Assembly (NCBI RefSeq): GCF_012349115.1
Contig: NZ_PQIG01000001.1
Location: 248,001-312,000, forward strand
DNA length: 64,000 bases
Reading direction: 5' to 3'
Source of the DNA: Rhizobium ruizarguesonis
Lineage (GTDB): Bacteria > Pseudomonadota > Alphaproteobacteria > Rhizobiales > Rhizobiaceae
A model generated the notes under the pieces. That model worked only from the letters and a program-made list of their open reading frames with translations, was not told where the DNA came from and ran no database searches. A program made the position numbers and the translations under genes. Position 1 is the stretch's first letter, and every line of letters starts with the position of its first letter. This document shows, piece by piece, positions 18,339 through 27,053 of this stretch.

Positions 18339-18419
18339 ATTATATCTAATAATCCGACGCGTCGCGAGGGCTTCCAGACCTGTCAGACGACGCTCCCGAT
18401 TGCTAGAAGGAACGCGACG

Positions 18420-19466
18420 ATGAAATCCCTCGCACGGCTCGCACTGTCTGCCGCCGTCATTCCGTTCATTTTCATTCAAGGCGCAAAAGCCGACGGTCTG
18501 TCCGGCGCTCCTGCCCCTTTCGACAAGGGCGGCGTCAAGGTCGCGCTGATCAGCTACATCTCGGCGGGCGATTTCTTCCAGGCCTATCAGGCGGGGGCTG
18601 AAGCCCAGGCCAAGGCGCTGGCTATCGACCTGCGCATCTTCCCCGGCCGGCAAGACGCCGCCGAGCAGCGCGAGCAGATCCTCCAGGCGATCAATCTCGG
18701 CGTCTCCGGCATCGTCATCGACCACGGTCTGCCTGAATCGCTCGGCGACGTCGTGCAGCAGGCGCTCGACAAGGGCATCAAGGTCGTGGCCTTCGACGTC
18801 AACCTCAACAATCCCAAAATTCCGCAGGTGGAGCAGAGCGACCACGAACTCGCATCATCGGCGCTTGAACAGGTGGTGAAGGACAACGGCAACAGCTTCA
18901 GCGCCGGTTATGTCTATGTTGCGGGCTTCGCGCCGCTCGACCGCCGCAACGAGGTCTGGGACAAGTTCAAGACGGACAATAAAGGCGTGGTCGAAAAGGC
19001 CCGCTTCGGCAATGTCAGCGACACGACGGCGACTTCGACCGCCGATCAGGCGAAGGCCGTGCTCACTGCCAATCCCGATATATCGGTCGTCTTCGCCCCC
19101 TATGACGAATTCGCTCGCGGCGTGAAGCTCGCCGCCAACGATCTCGGCATCGCCAAGAAACTGAAGATCTATTCGGCCGACGTGTCGACGGCCGATATCC
19201 AGGAAATCACCGAGGAAGGCAGCCCGTGGGTTGCGACCGTCGCGACCAATCCTGCCGTCGTCGGCGCCGTCTCCATTCGCGCCGCAGCCCTCGAAATCGC
19301 CGGGCAGACGGTTCCCCACCAAATCACCGTGAAGCCGACGCTTCTGACGCAGGAGAGCCTGCGTGCAGCCGGCGTCAAGACGATCGAGGAACTGGCCGAA
19401 AAGATCCCGGCCTTCAGCACGAGCGATGCGGCGACCGCCAGCTGGATCCCGGACAAGCTGTTCTGA
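18420..19466 (+). CDS. Ribose-type ABC solute-binding protein (orphan)
   Basis: 348 residues with a Sec signal peptide (cleavage near IQGAKA-DG). Peripla_BP_4/RbsB-like fold: KVALISYISAGDFFQAYQAGAEAQAKAL resembles the first half of the ligand site, with VSGIVIDHG and STADQAKAVLTANPDISVVFAPYDE in the second. The frame is intact, but the ATPase and permease expected to work with it are reduced to the remnant at 17578-18184. It may serve another transporter or be on the way to loss. Confidence 0.87.
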   Translation: MKSLARLALSAAVIPFIFIQGAKADGLSGAPAPFDKGGVKVALISYISAGDFFQAYQAGAEAQAKALAIDLRIFPGRQDAAEQREQILQAINLGVSGIVIDHGLPESLGDVVQQALDKGIKVVAFDVNLNNPKIPQVEQSDHELASSALEQVVKDNGNSFSAGYVYVAGFAPLDRRNEVWDKFKTDNKGVVEKARFGNVSDTTATSTADQAKAVLTANPDISVVFAPYDEFARGVKLAANDLGIAKKLKIYSADVSTADIQEITEEGSPWVATVATNPAVVGAVSIRAAALEIAGQTVPHQITVKPTLLTQESLRAAGVKTIEELAEKIPAFSTSDAATASWIPDKLF

Positions 19467-19544
19467 GACCTCGCACTTCGATCCTTCCGGCGGAAGCGTG
19501 TGGCTCCCGTCGGATCATCTTTTTGGAGAATTGGAGTTCCGCCC

Positions 19545-20753
19545 ATGAGCCAATCCAATGTCGTCTTCGCGGCCAGCCGCAACCCGACGCGCGACGACCT
19601 CTTTGCCCGTGCGGAGGATATCTCTGCCGACCTTTCCAGGCGCGCCGCAGACCTCGATCGCGAAGGCCGACCGCCGCTTGGCGAAATCGTCAAATTGAAG
19701 AATGCCGGCCTGCTCAATGCGCTGCATCCCCGTGAGATCGGCGGCGGTGGCCTCGATTGGGTGGACGGGCTGAGGCTGGTGCGCATTCTCGCCCGTGGCG
19801 AGAGCTCGATCGGCCAGCTGCTCGGCTACCACTATGTCAACAGCCAGTACATCTATTGGGCGCTTGATGCCGCCCGCGCCCATGCGCTGGGTAGCGATAC
19901 GGTCGCCAGGAACCTCTATTGGGGTGCGGCCGTCAATCCGCGCGATCCCGGGCTGGTGCTCACCCGTCGCGGCAATGGCTATGTGCTGAACGGACGCAAG
20001 TCCTTTTCCACGGCGGCTCGGGTCTCCGATTACATCAATGCCAATGCGACGCTCGACGACAAGATCGCCGGTTTCGCCGTGCCGACCAATCGTCAGGGTT
20101 ACGTCGCCAATGACGACTGGGACAATATCGGCCAGCGCCTGTCCGACAGCGGCAGCGTCGAGTTCCGCGACTTCCCGGTCTACGAGGAGGACTTCGTCGG
20201 CGCGCCGGCAGCAGCCGACGCAGCGCCGCCGGTGCTTTCGACCTTCAATACGCCGTTCATCCAGCTGGTCTTCGTCAACTTCTATCTCGGCACCGCCGAA
20301 GGCGCGCTGCAGGCTGCCGTCGACTATGTCCGCACCACCACCCGGCCGTGGATCACCTCCGGCGTCGAGCGTGCGGCGGATGATCCTTATATCCTCGAAC
20401 GCGTCGGCGAATTCACCGCAGCTGTGAAGGCCTCGGCAGCCCTTGCCGACAATGCGGCATCAGCCGTGCAGGCGGGCCTTGCCCGCGGCCGCGATGTGAC
20501 GGCGCGCGAGCGCGGCGAGGCGGCGGCGGAAGCCTATGCCGCCAAGGTCCACGCCACCCATGTCTCGCTCGACATCACCTCGCGCGTCTTCGAGCTGACG
20601 GGCGCGCGCTCGACGGCCGACAAATACCGTTTCGACCGTTTCTGGCGCAATGTCCGCACCCACACTCTGCACGATCCGGTCTTCTACAAGGCGAAGGAAG
20701 TCGGTGAATTCGTGCTGAACGACAAGATACCGGAGGTCAGCCTCTATAGCTGA
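19545..20753 (+). CDS. Acyl-CoA dehydrogenase-like flavoprotein, DszC/SfnB type
   Basis: 402 residues. ATG at 19545 follows TTGGAG; an earlier in-frame start at 19500 has no support. Acyl-CoA-dehydrogenase fold: an N-terminal helical domain with HPREIGGGGLDWVDGL, a central beta domain (LNGRKSFSTAARVSDYI) and a C-terminal helical domain with the FWRNVRTHTLHDP motif shared by DszC and SfnB monooxygenases. Such proteins oxidise organosulfur compounds with reduced flavin. Ends at a bidirectional terminator it shares with the convergent gene. Confidence 0.85.
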   Translation: MSQSNVVFAASRNPTRDDLFARAEDISADLSRRAADLDREGRPPLGEIVKLKNAGLLNALHPREIGGGGLDWVDGLRLVRILARGESSIGQLLGYHYVNSQYIYWALDAARAHALGSDTVARNLYWGAAVNPRDPGLVLTRRGNGYVLNGRKSFSTAARVSDYINANATLDDKIAGFAVPTNRQGYVANDDWDNIGQRLSDSGSVEFRDFPVYEEDFVGAPAAADAAPPVLSTFNTPFIQLVFVNFYLGTAEGALQAAVDYVRTTTRPWITSGVERAADDPYILERVGEFTAAVKASAALADNAASAVQAGLARGRDVTARERGEAAAEAYAAKVHATHVSLDITSRVFELTGARSTADKYRFDRFWRNVRTHTLHDPVFYKAKEVGEFVLNDKIPEVSLYS

Positions 20754-20776
20754 GGCGCCACGCTGTCATCGAAAGC

Positions 20777-20812
20777 AAAAACCCCACTGCCGGCCCCGGC
20801 GGTGGGGTTTTC
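20777..20812. terminator. Bidirectional rho-independent terminator
   Basis: Strong GC-rich hairpin (AAAACCCCAC at 20778-20787 pairing with GTGGGGTTTT at 20802-20811, plus an inner CCGG/CCGG stem) flanked by A- and T-runs. It lies between two convergent genes and can stop both. Confidence 0.9.
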
Positions 20813-20832
20813 GGTTGGAAGACGGAGAGATT

Positions 20833-22050
20833 TCAGAGTGCGCCGTTCTTCGGCGGTGTCACACCGTTCAAATGGTAGTTGCCGACGACGTGATATTTCC
20901 AACGCACGGGATCATGCAGCGTATGGGTGCGGGCATTGCGCCAGTGGCGGTCGAGGTTGAGGCCTGTTTGTACCGACGAGGTTCCGGCAAGCTCGAAAAG
21001 CGTGTTCGAGGCCTCGAGTGCCACTTCGGTCGTCAGCACCTTCGCCGCAGCGACCGCCAGCGTCGCCGCGATCACCTTTTCCTCCGTCGTCTCGACCTGC
21101 GCGGCATCGACCTTGTGGCCGGCGCGCTCCACCAGAGCCGTTGCGGCTTCCAGCCGGATGGCGATCTGGCCGACTTTGGCGATCGTCAGCGGATCGTCGG
21201 AGGCACGCTCAAGGCCGCTATCCATCCAAGGGCGCGATTTCGTCCTGACGAACTCCAGCGTTTCGGCAAAGGCCGCCCGTGCGATGCCGAGATCGACGCC
21301 GGCATGGATGATCTGACCAACGGAACCGATCGTCGTCGGCCGCTCGAAGCCCTTGTGATGGAAGACCACGGAATCGGCGCTGACATAGACATTGTCGAGG
21401 ATCGTCGTGCCGCTGCCGGTGGTGCGCTGGCCAAAACCGTCCCAGTCGTCGACGATCTCGACACCTTCGGTGCCCTTCGGCACGAAGGCCATGGTCAACC
21501 GATCCTCCGGATCGAGCGCAAAGATGGTGATCCAGTCGGCGAAGAGGACGCCGGTCGAATAGAATTTGCGCCCGTTGATCCGGTAACCCGGACCGTCGCG
21601 GCTGATGCGCGTATTGTAGTGGCCGACCGTCTTGGTGCCGCGCTCGGAAAGCGCATTGCCGAAACGATCGCCGGCCAGCACGCGGCTGAAGAAATAGCGC
21701 TGCTGCTCCTCGCCGCCGTCGGTTCTGAGCGCCTCGAGAATATAGAAATGGTTCTGCGGGATCTGGCCGATCGAGCCGTCCGCCTCCGACAGGATCGCGG
21801 TGATCTCGGCAAGCACGGCGTTGGAGACGTCGAGCCCGCCATATTGCGAGGGCACGGTGATCGCCAAAAGGCCGGACTGGGCGATGAGATCGAGTTCGCT
21901 AAACGGCAGTATCCGCTCTGCGTCACGCTCGGCGGCGCGCGCGGAAAATTGCGCCGCCAGTCTGCGGGCAGTGGCGATCGCCTCCTCGTCGCTGCCGATA
22001 CGGTCGGCCACGGGCCGGATCTGGTCTGCTTGCCTCAGCACGGTGTTCAT
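20833..22050 (-). CDS. SfnB-family sulfur acquisition oxidoreductase
   Basis: 405 residues from ATG 22050, which has GGAG six bases upstream; the ATG four codons earlier is less well placed. Acyl-CoA-dehydrogenase-like flavoprotein with VPSQYGGLDVSNAVLAEI, INGRKFYSTGVLFADWI and the C-terminal HWRNARTHTLHDPVRWK. The length and these motifs match SfnB/DszC-type enzymes of dimethylsulfone and alkylsulfone use under sulfur limitation. Divergent from the second luciferase-like monooxygenase. Confidence 0.86.
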   Translation of the reverse strand: MNTVLRQADQIRPVADRIGSDEEAIATARRLAAQFSARAAERDAERILPFSELDLIAQSGLLAITVPSQYGGLDVSNAVLAEITAILSEADGSIGQIPQNHFYILEALRTDGGEEQQRYFFSRVLAGDRFGNALSERGTKTVGHYNTRISRDGPGYRINGRKFYSTGVLFADWITIFALDPEDRLTMAFVPKGTEGVEIVDDWDGFGQRTTGSGTTILDNVYVSADSVVFHHKGFERPTTIGSVGQIIHAGVDLGIARAAFAETLEFVRTKSRPWMDSGLERASDDPLTIAKVGQIAIRLEAATALVERAGHKVDAAQVETTEEKVIAATLAVAAAKVLTTEVALEASNTLFELAGTSSVQTGLNLDRHWRNARTHTLHDPVRWKYHVVGNYHLNGVTPPKNGAL

Positions 22051-22371
22051 CGATGTCTCCATTTCTGACGGCCCTATCGGTGAAAGAAATCAAGCGTCGA
22101 GATAAGAGTACAAATTCTATAGATGTGATAGAAAATGAAAAGTGTTTGCTTATCGGCTTCTGACTGCCGCGATTAGTGTCTCAGACGGGCGGTTCTGCGA
22201 AAACGTGGCCGGAAAAGCACCGAAATCGCTACCGGAAATTAGCTGAGCCGGCCTCGATTTGAATTCGTCGAGTTCCTACGTAACCGATATCCGATGCGTC
22301 GCTGCAGCGGCTTCAGACAGAACGCCCAATGCGGGGCAGGCGGCCGCCTTGCCCGATCCATGAGGAAAGTC
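22051..22371. promoter_or_regulatory. Divergent intergenic region of monooxygenase genes
   Basis: 321 bp without a gene, between the divergent SfnB-type and NtaA-type genes. The part near sfnB is AT-rich and holds the inverted repeat at 22115-22133. The remaining part shows no clear terminator or promoter hexamers that I would defend. Confidence 0.5.
22115..22133. promoter_or_regulatory. TTCTA-N9-TAGAA inverted repeat
   Basis: TTCTA, nine bases, TAGAA, 65 bp upstream of the SfnB-type start. Same half-sites and spacing as 18320-18338. A TAGAAT on the minus strand within it could be a -10 element, which would make this a site that controls promoter access. Confidence 0.4.
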
Positions 22372-23706
22372 ATGACCCCACGGCAGTTGCGCCTCGGCGC
22401 CTTCATGCGTCCCGTCAGCCTGCATACCGGCGCGTGGCGCTATCCCGGCTCTTATCCCGACGCCAATTTCAATTTCGCGCATCTGAAGTCCTTCGCGCAG
22501 GCGCTGGAGCGGGCGAAATTCGATGCGTTCTTCATGGCCGATCACCTTGCCGTGCTCAACATGCCGGTCGAGGCGCTGCGCCGCAGCCACACCGTCACCT
22601 CCTTCGAGCCCTTCACGCTGCTGTCGGCGCTGGCGGCGGTGACGGAGCGTATCGGCCTCGTCGCGACCGCCTCCACCACCTTCGACGAGCCCTACCACAT
22701 CGCTCGTCGTTTCGCCTCGCTCGACCATATCAGCGGTGGCCGCGCCGGCTGGAACATCGTCACGACGTCCAACCCCGACGCCGCGCTCAATTTCGGCCTT
22801 GACGAACATGTGGAGCACGGCGAGCGGTATCATCGCGCCCGGGAATTCTACGATGTCGTGACCGGGCTTTGGGACAGCTTCGCCGACGATGCTTTCCTCC
22901 GCGACCGGGAAAGCGGCCTGTTCTTCGATCCGGAAAAGATGCATGTGCTCGGTCACAAGGGCGAGGAACTGAGCGTGCGCGGGCCGCTCAATATCGCCCG
23001 GCCGCCGCAGGGCTGGCCCGTCATCGTCCAGGCCGGCCAGTCTGACCCCGGCCGCCAGCTTGCCGCGGAGACCGCCGAAATGGTCTTCTGTTCGCCGCGC
23101 GATCTGGCCGCCGGCAAAGCGCTTTATGCCGATATCAAGGGTCGCATGGAAGCCATCGGCCGCAACCGCGACCATCTGAAGATCCTGCCCGCCGCCTTCA
23201 TCATCGTCGGCGACAGCATCGACGAGGCCCGCGCCAAGCGCGCCACCCTCGACAGCCTGGTGCATTACGACAGCGCCATCGCTTCGCTTTCGATCGCGCT
23301 CGGCCATGACGCTTCGGGCTTCGATCCCGACGCACCACTGCCGGCCGATATTCCCGACACCAATGCCAGCAAGACCGGTCGCGCCCAGGTGCTGAAGCTT
23401 GCGGCGGAAGAAAATCTGACGGTGCGCCAGCTGGCGCAGCGTTATGGCGGTTATGCCGGCCTTGCCTTCGTCGGCACGCCGGCCAGCATCGCCGACGAGA
23501 TGGAGCGCTGGCTTGACGAGGAGGGTTCGGACGGTTTCAACATCGTCTTTCCCTATCTGCCGCAAGGTCTCACCGACGTCACCGAACGGCTGGTTCCCGA
23601 ACTGCAGCGCCGCGGCCTGTTCCGCAGTGAATATGAGGGCACGACGCTGCGCGAGCATCTCGGATTGCCGCGGCCGGAGAACCGGTTCTTTGCATCAGGT
23701 ACATGA
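22372..23706 (+). CDS. FMN-dependent monooxygenase, NtaA/SnaA/DszA family
   Basis: 444 residues from ATG 22372 (GAGG upstream); the frame is open to 22294 but those codons are not family-like. Luciferase-like flavin monooxygenase with HTGAWRYPGSYPDANFNF, RFASLDHISGGRAGWNIVTT, VQAGQSDPGRQLAAETAEMVF. Only moderately similar to the enzyme at 16163, so probably a different substrate in the same sulfur/nitrogen-compound pathway. It needs FMNH2 from a reductase not seen in the window. Confidence 0.87.
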   Translation: MTPRQLRLGAFMRPVSLHTGAWRYPGSYPDANFNFAHLKSFAQALERAKFDAFFMADHLAVLNMPVEALRRSHTVTSFEPFTLLSALAAVTERIGLVATASTTFDEPYHIARRFASLDHISGGRAGWNIVTTSNPDAALNFGLDEHVEHGERYHRAREFYDVVTGLWDSFADDAFLRDRESGLFFDPEKMHVLGHKGEELSVRGPLNIARPPQGWPVIVQAGQSDPGRQLAAETAEMVFCSPRDLAAGKALYADIKGRMEAIGRNRDHLKILPAAFIIVGDSIDEARAKRATLDSLVHYDSAIASLSIALGHDASGFDPDAPLPADIPDTNASKTGRAQVLKLAAEENLTVRQLAQRYGGYAGLAFVGTPASIADEMERWLDEEGSDGFNIVFPYLPQGLTDVTERLVPELQRRGLFRSEYEGTTLREHLGLPRPENRFFASGT

Positions 23707-23746
23707 GGGGGCTCGCTTCTGCTTTCCGGAAACAAGCCGATAGCGC

Positions 23747-24790
23747 TCAGGCCATGACCCCAACCCGAAACGCGTCGCTTTCGCCCGGCATCAGTTCGAG
23801 GGGCCAGATGATGTTGCGCTCGCCTCCCGGATGGAAATCTCGATAGGCCGGCATGTTGGCGAGAAGCATCCGGCCGAGCGCGACACCGAGATCGTAGAGC
23901 GAGATGCGGAAGCAGCTCAGCGACGGCTGCAGGAAACGTGCGCGCGGAGCGTCGCGGAAGCCGATCACCGCAAGGTCGCGGCCGGGCATGACGCCGGATT
24001 CCATCAGGCGGCGGTAAAGGCCGATCGCCATCAGCTCGTAGATCAGGATCACCGCCGTCGGCCGCTCTTCGAGCAGCAGCAGCTCATGGGCCGCCTGATA
24101 GCCGCCCTGTTCACTCGACTTGACGCGAATGACGAGCGAGGGGTCGAAGGGAATATCGTGGCGCTCGAGCGCGCGGCGATAGCTGTCGATAAAGAGATAG
24201 CCGAGGTTGGCCTCGCTCGATGGCGCGGTGATCGCGATCCGGCGGTGGCCCAGCGTGATCAGCCGCTCGACGGCATGGTCGGCCACGCCCTCGAAATCGA
24301 GATCGATCCAGGGGAAATTGCTGGCCGAAAGGCTGCGGCCGAGCGCGACGAAGGGGATCTTCGCCCGCGATAGAAAGTCGATGCGCCGGTCGACGCGCCG
24401 CGTGTCCGAGATGATCATCGCATCGACGATGCGCCGCGCCACCATCCGCTTCAGATATTCGTGCGGGTCCTCGTCACTCGGGCAGGGCAGCATGATGAGG
24501 TCGAGCTTGTGGCGGGCAAAGACGCTCTGCAGGCCGCTGGTGACGCCGAGGAAGAAGTTGTCGGCGTTCTCGACCGTCTCCTTGCTGGATTCGATCATCA
24601 ATCCGATGACCTTCGTCTCCCCCTGCCTCAGGCTCCGCCCAGACTGGTTGGCGACGTAGCCGAGTTCCTCGGCTGCTGCCAGCACCCGCCGGCGGGTTTC
24701 CTGATTGACATCAGGCTTGCCGTTCAGCGCGCGGGAGACCGTGCCGATCGAGATATGCAAGTGTTCGGCAAGCTGGCGAATCCCCTTCAT
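23747..24790 (-). CDS. LacI-family transcriptional regulator
   Basis: 347 residues from ATG 24790 (MKGIRQLAEHLHISIGTVSRALNG). The longer open frame reads through a palindromic repeat and is not coding. LacI DNA-binding domain with the hinge alanine region, then an effector domain (VIGLMIESS, ITLGHRRIAITAPS). Divergent from the Gfo/Idh gene, with a perfect LacI-type operator between the two, so it probably represses the catabolic operon to its right. Confidence 0.88.
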   Translation of the reverse strand: MKGIRQLAEHLHISIGTVSRALNGKPDVNQETRRRVLAAAEELGYVANQSGRSLRQGETKVIGLMIESSKETVENADNFFLGVTSGLQSVFARHKLDLIMLPCPSDEDPHEYLKRMVARRIVDAMIISDTRRVDRRIDFLSRAKIPFVALGRSLSASNFPWIDLDFEGVADHAVERLITLGHRRIAITAPSSEANLGYLFIDSYRRALERHDIPFDPSLVIRVKSSEQGGYQAAHELLLLEERPTAVILIYELMAIGLYRRLMESGVMPGRDLAVIGFRDAPRARFLQPSLSCFRISLYDLGVALGRMLLANMPAYRDFHPGGERNIIWPLELMPGESDAFRVGVMA

Positions 24791-24808
24791 CGCTGACGAT
24801 TTTCCCGG

Positions 24809-24856
24809 GAGCATGATGCCGAAAAGTGTGCGCGGTTTTCGGACGACATCATGCTC
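24809..24856. repeat. Rhizobiales-type palindromic intergenic repeat, copy A
   Basis: 48-bp imperfect palindrome beginning GAGCATGATGCCGAAAA and ending CGGACGACATCATGCTC. Two related copies are at 40757-40800 and 44531-44579. It lies just upstream of a LacI gene and can fold into a long hairpin in its leader RNA. Confidence 0.75.
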
Positions 24857-24914
24857 CATTTCTATAATTCAGATCCGTCCGGATCTGGGCCCGTAATTTC
24901 CCATTTGGCGTCTA

Positions 24915-24958
24915 TTGACACCGTAAAATGTTTCCGCATACAGTCGTAAACGTTTACG
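24915..24958 (+). promoter_or_regulatory. Promoter with LacI-type operator
   Basis: TTGACA (24915-24920), 17 bases, ATACAG (24938-24943), immediately followed by the 14-bp perfect palindrome CGTAAACGTTTACG (24945-24958). The central CG with AAAC/GTTT arms is the LacI/GalR operator pattern. A weaker copy (CGTAAAATGTTTCCG) lies between the two hexamers. Placement fits repression of the gene at 25006 by the divergent LacI protein. Confidence 0.7.
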
Positions 24959-25005
24959 GAGTGCGTGTCACGAGGAGAGTTGACACCATTCCCCTGGAGG
25001 AAATC

Positions 25006-26040
25006 GTGAAATTCAGTGCCATTCTGTGCGGGTGCGGAGCTATGTCCAAAGGTTGGTTGCGCGCCATCGCTTCCAACCCGCTGCTGGCCGACTCCATCAC
25101 CATCGTCGGCCTTGTCGACCTGAGCCGGGAGACGGCGGAAAAGCTTGCCGCGGAGTTCGGCCTTGAAGGCGCCGTCATCGGTTCGGACCTGTCCGACGTC
25201 ATGGCGGCCACAAAGGCCGACCTGGTCTTCGATATCGTCATTCCGGCCGCGCGCTACGACGTCGTTTCGACGGCACTCAAAGCCGGCTGCCATGTGCTCA
25301 GCGAAAAGCCGATGGCCGCATCGCTTGCCGAGGGCGCTGCGCTGGTCAATCTTGCCGCCGAGACCGGCCGCATCCACGCTGTCATCCAGAACCGTCGCTT
25401 CATATCAGGCGTCAGGCGCCTGCGCCGCTTCGTCGACAGCGGCGCGATCGGCGAACTCACCGGCATCCATTGCGACTTCTTCCTGGCGCCGCATTTCGGA
25501 GGCTTCCGCGAAGAGATGGACAACGTCCTGCTTCTCGACATGGCGATCCACACCTTCGATGCGGCGCGCTACGTCGCCGGCCGGAAGCCGCTTGCCGTCT
25601 ATTGCGTCGAGCGCAATCCGAAGGGTTCGTGGTACCGGCACGGCGCCTCGGCCAATGCCATCTTCGAATTTTCCGACGACATCGTCTTCACCTATCGCGG
25701 CTCCTGGTGCGCCGAGGGCGAGCGCACCAGCTGGGAAAGCCAATGGCGCCTCGTCGGCTCGAAGGGAATGCTCACCTGGGATGGCGAGGAGAGTTTCAAG
25801 GCGACTGTCGCCGGCGAAGAGCCCGGCCTTTTGCGTGGGCACGCTGCCGTAAACGTTCCCGGTCCGCAACATGACGAGGAAACCCATGGCCATGCCAGCG
25901 TCATCGCCGACTTCATCGCGGCGATCGGCACCGGCAGACGGCCCGAGACGGTCAATTCCGACAATATCCGAAGCCTTGCCATGGTCTTCGGCGCGATCGA
26001 AAGCGCCAAGACGGGCAAGCGTGTCGAAATTTCAGCATAG
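25006..26040 (+). CDS. Gfo/Idh/MocA-family oxidoreductase
   Basis: 344 residues from a GTG at 25006 with CTGGAGGAAATC before it; the open frame continues to 24928 but runs through the operator. N-terminal Rossmann fold (CGCGAMSKGWLRAI), EKP motif in HVLSEKPMAAS, and an alpha/beta C-terminal domain. NAD(P)-dependent sugar or cyclitol dehydrogenase. First gene of an operon with an isomerase and a sugar ABC importer. Confidence 0.86.
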   Translation: MKFSAILCGCGAMSKGWLRAIASNPLLADSITIVGLVDLSRETAEKLAAEFGLEGAVIGSDLSDVMAATKADLVFDIVIPAARYDVVSTALKAGCHVLSEKPMAASLAEGAALVNLAAETGRIHAVIQNRRFISGVRRLRRFVDSGAIGELTGIHCDFFLAPHFGGFREEMDNVLLLDMAIHTFDAARYVAGRKPLAVYCVERNPKGSWYRHGASANAIFEFSDDIVFTYRGSWCAEGERTSWESQWRLVGSKGMLTWDGEESFKATVAGEEPGLLRGHAAVNVPGPQHDEETHGHASVIADFIAAIGTGRRPETVNSDNIRSLAMVFGAIESAKTGKRVEISA

Positions 26041-26051
26041 GATGAACTGAC

Positions 26052-26951
26052 GTGAGCAACCCTGCCAAATCCATTCGCATCGGCACCATGGTCAGCGGCA
26101 ACAAGGGCGATGCCGCTACCCGCATCGGCGAGATCGCCGAAATGGGCTTTGAAAGCTTCGAACCCTTCTTCTGGCAGACGACCAAGGGCCAGGACCTTGC
26201 CGAACTCGGCAAACGCTGCCTCGATGCGATCGGCGACCGCGACATCACCATCTCGACGCTCGGCATGTTCGGCAATCCGCTGGAAGAAACCGAAATCGAC
26301 CTCGAGACGCTGCAGGGCTGGAAGAACTGCATCGACAATGCCCATCACTTCGGCGCCACCTGCGTTGCCGGCTTCACCGGCCGCATCCGCGGCAAGCCGC
26401 TGACCGACAGCCTGCCTCGCTACAAGCAGGTCTGGAGCGAGCTTGCCAAGCGCGCTGCCGACAAGGGCATCAAGATCGCCTTCGAGAATTGCGCCATGGA
26501 CGGCAATTGGGCAAGCGGCGACTGGAACATCGCCCACAATCCCGATGCCTGGGAACTGATGTTCAACGAGACCCCGGATGATAATATCGGTCTGGAATGG
26601 GAGCCGTGCCATCAGATGGTCTATCTGATCGATCCTTTGCCGCAGATCCGCAAGTGGGCGCACAAATTCTTCCATGTCCACGGCAAGGATGCGACCATCC
26701 GCTGGGAGGTCATCAAGGAACACGGTATCTTCGGCAAGGAGAAGTTTGTCTTCATGCGCACGCCGGGCTTCGGCGACAGCAACTGGACCGACATCATTTC
26801 CGAGCTGCGCCTTGCCGGCTGGTCCGGCTCGATCGACATCGAAGGCTGGCATGACCCGGTCTATCGCGACGCGCTTGAGATGACTGGTCAGGTTCACGGG
26901 CTCAACTATCTGAAGAAGTGCCGGGGTGGAGATTTCGTTGTTGATCCCTGA
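26052..26951 (+). CDS. Sugar phosphate isomerase/epimerase family protein
   Basis: 299-residue AP-endonuclease-2-type TIM barrel. Probable metal ligands lie in FENCAMDGNW, GLEWEPCHQMV, FHVHGKDA and DIEGWHDP. GTG start, with AGGA nine bases upstream. The pairing with a Gfo/Idh dehydrogenase is common in inositol- and keto-sugar pathways. The gene lies 11 bp after the dehydrogenase. Confidence 0.85.
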   Translation: MSNPAKSIRIGTMVSGNKGDAATRIGEIAEMGFESFEPFFWQTTKGQDLAELGKRCLDAIGDRDITISTLGMFGNPLEETEIDLETLQGWKNCIDNAHHFGATCVAGFTGRIRGKPLTDSLPRYKQVWSELAKRAADKGIKIAFENCAMDGNWASGDWNIAHNPDAWELMFNETPDDNIGLEWEPCHQMVYLIDPLPQIRKWAHKFFHVHGKDATIRWEVIKEHGIFGKEKFVFMRTPGFGDSNWTDIISELRLAGWSGSIDIEGWHDPVYRDALEMTGQVHGLNYLKKCRGGDFVVDP

Positions 26952-27053
26952 TCGACCGCCTAAGCTATTGCCACCGGGCTGGGAGGCCCGGCGGCTCCAT
27001 GACTGACTAACTTGGGTCTTTTCGCGGCGCAGCCGCTTTTTTGGGAGGAAAGC

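Noticed and set aside
25851..25862. CGTAAACGTTCC resembling the LacI operator at 24945
   Set aside because: Only one half-site is good, it lies within the coding sequence and no promoter is near.
26974..26991. CCGGGC/GCCCGG stem before the binding-protein gene at 27054
   Set aside because: Only 6 bp with a 6-base loop, no T-run directly after it; could be a weak attenuator, but I would not call it.
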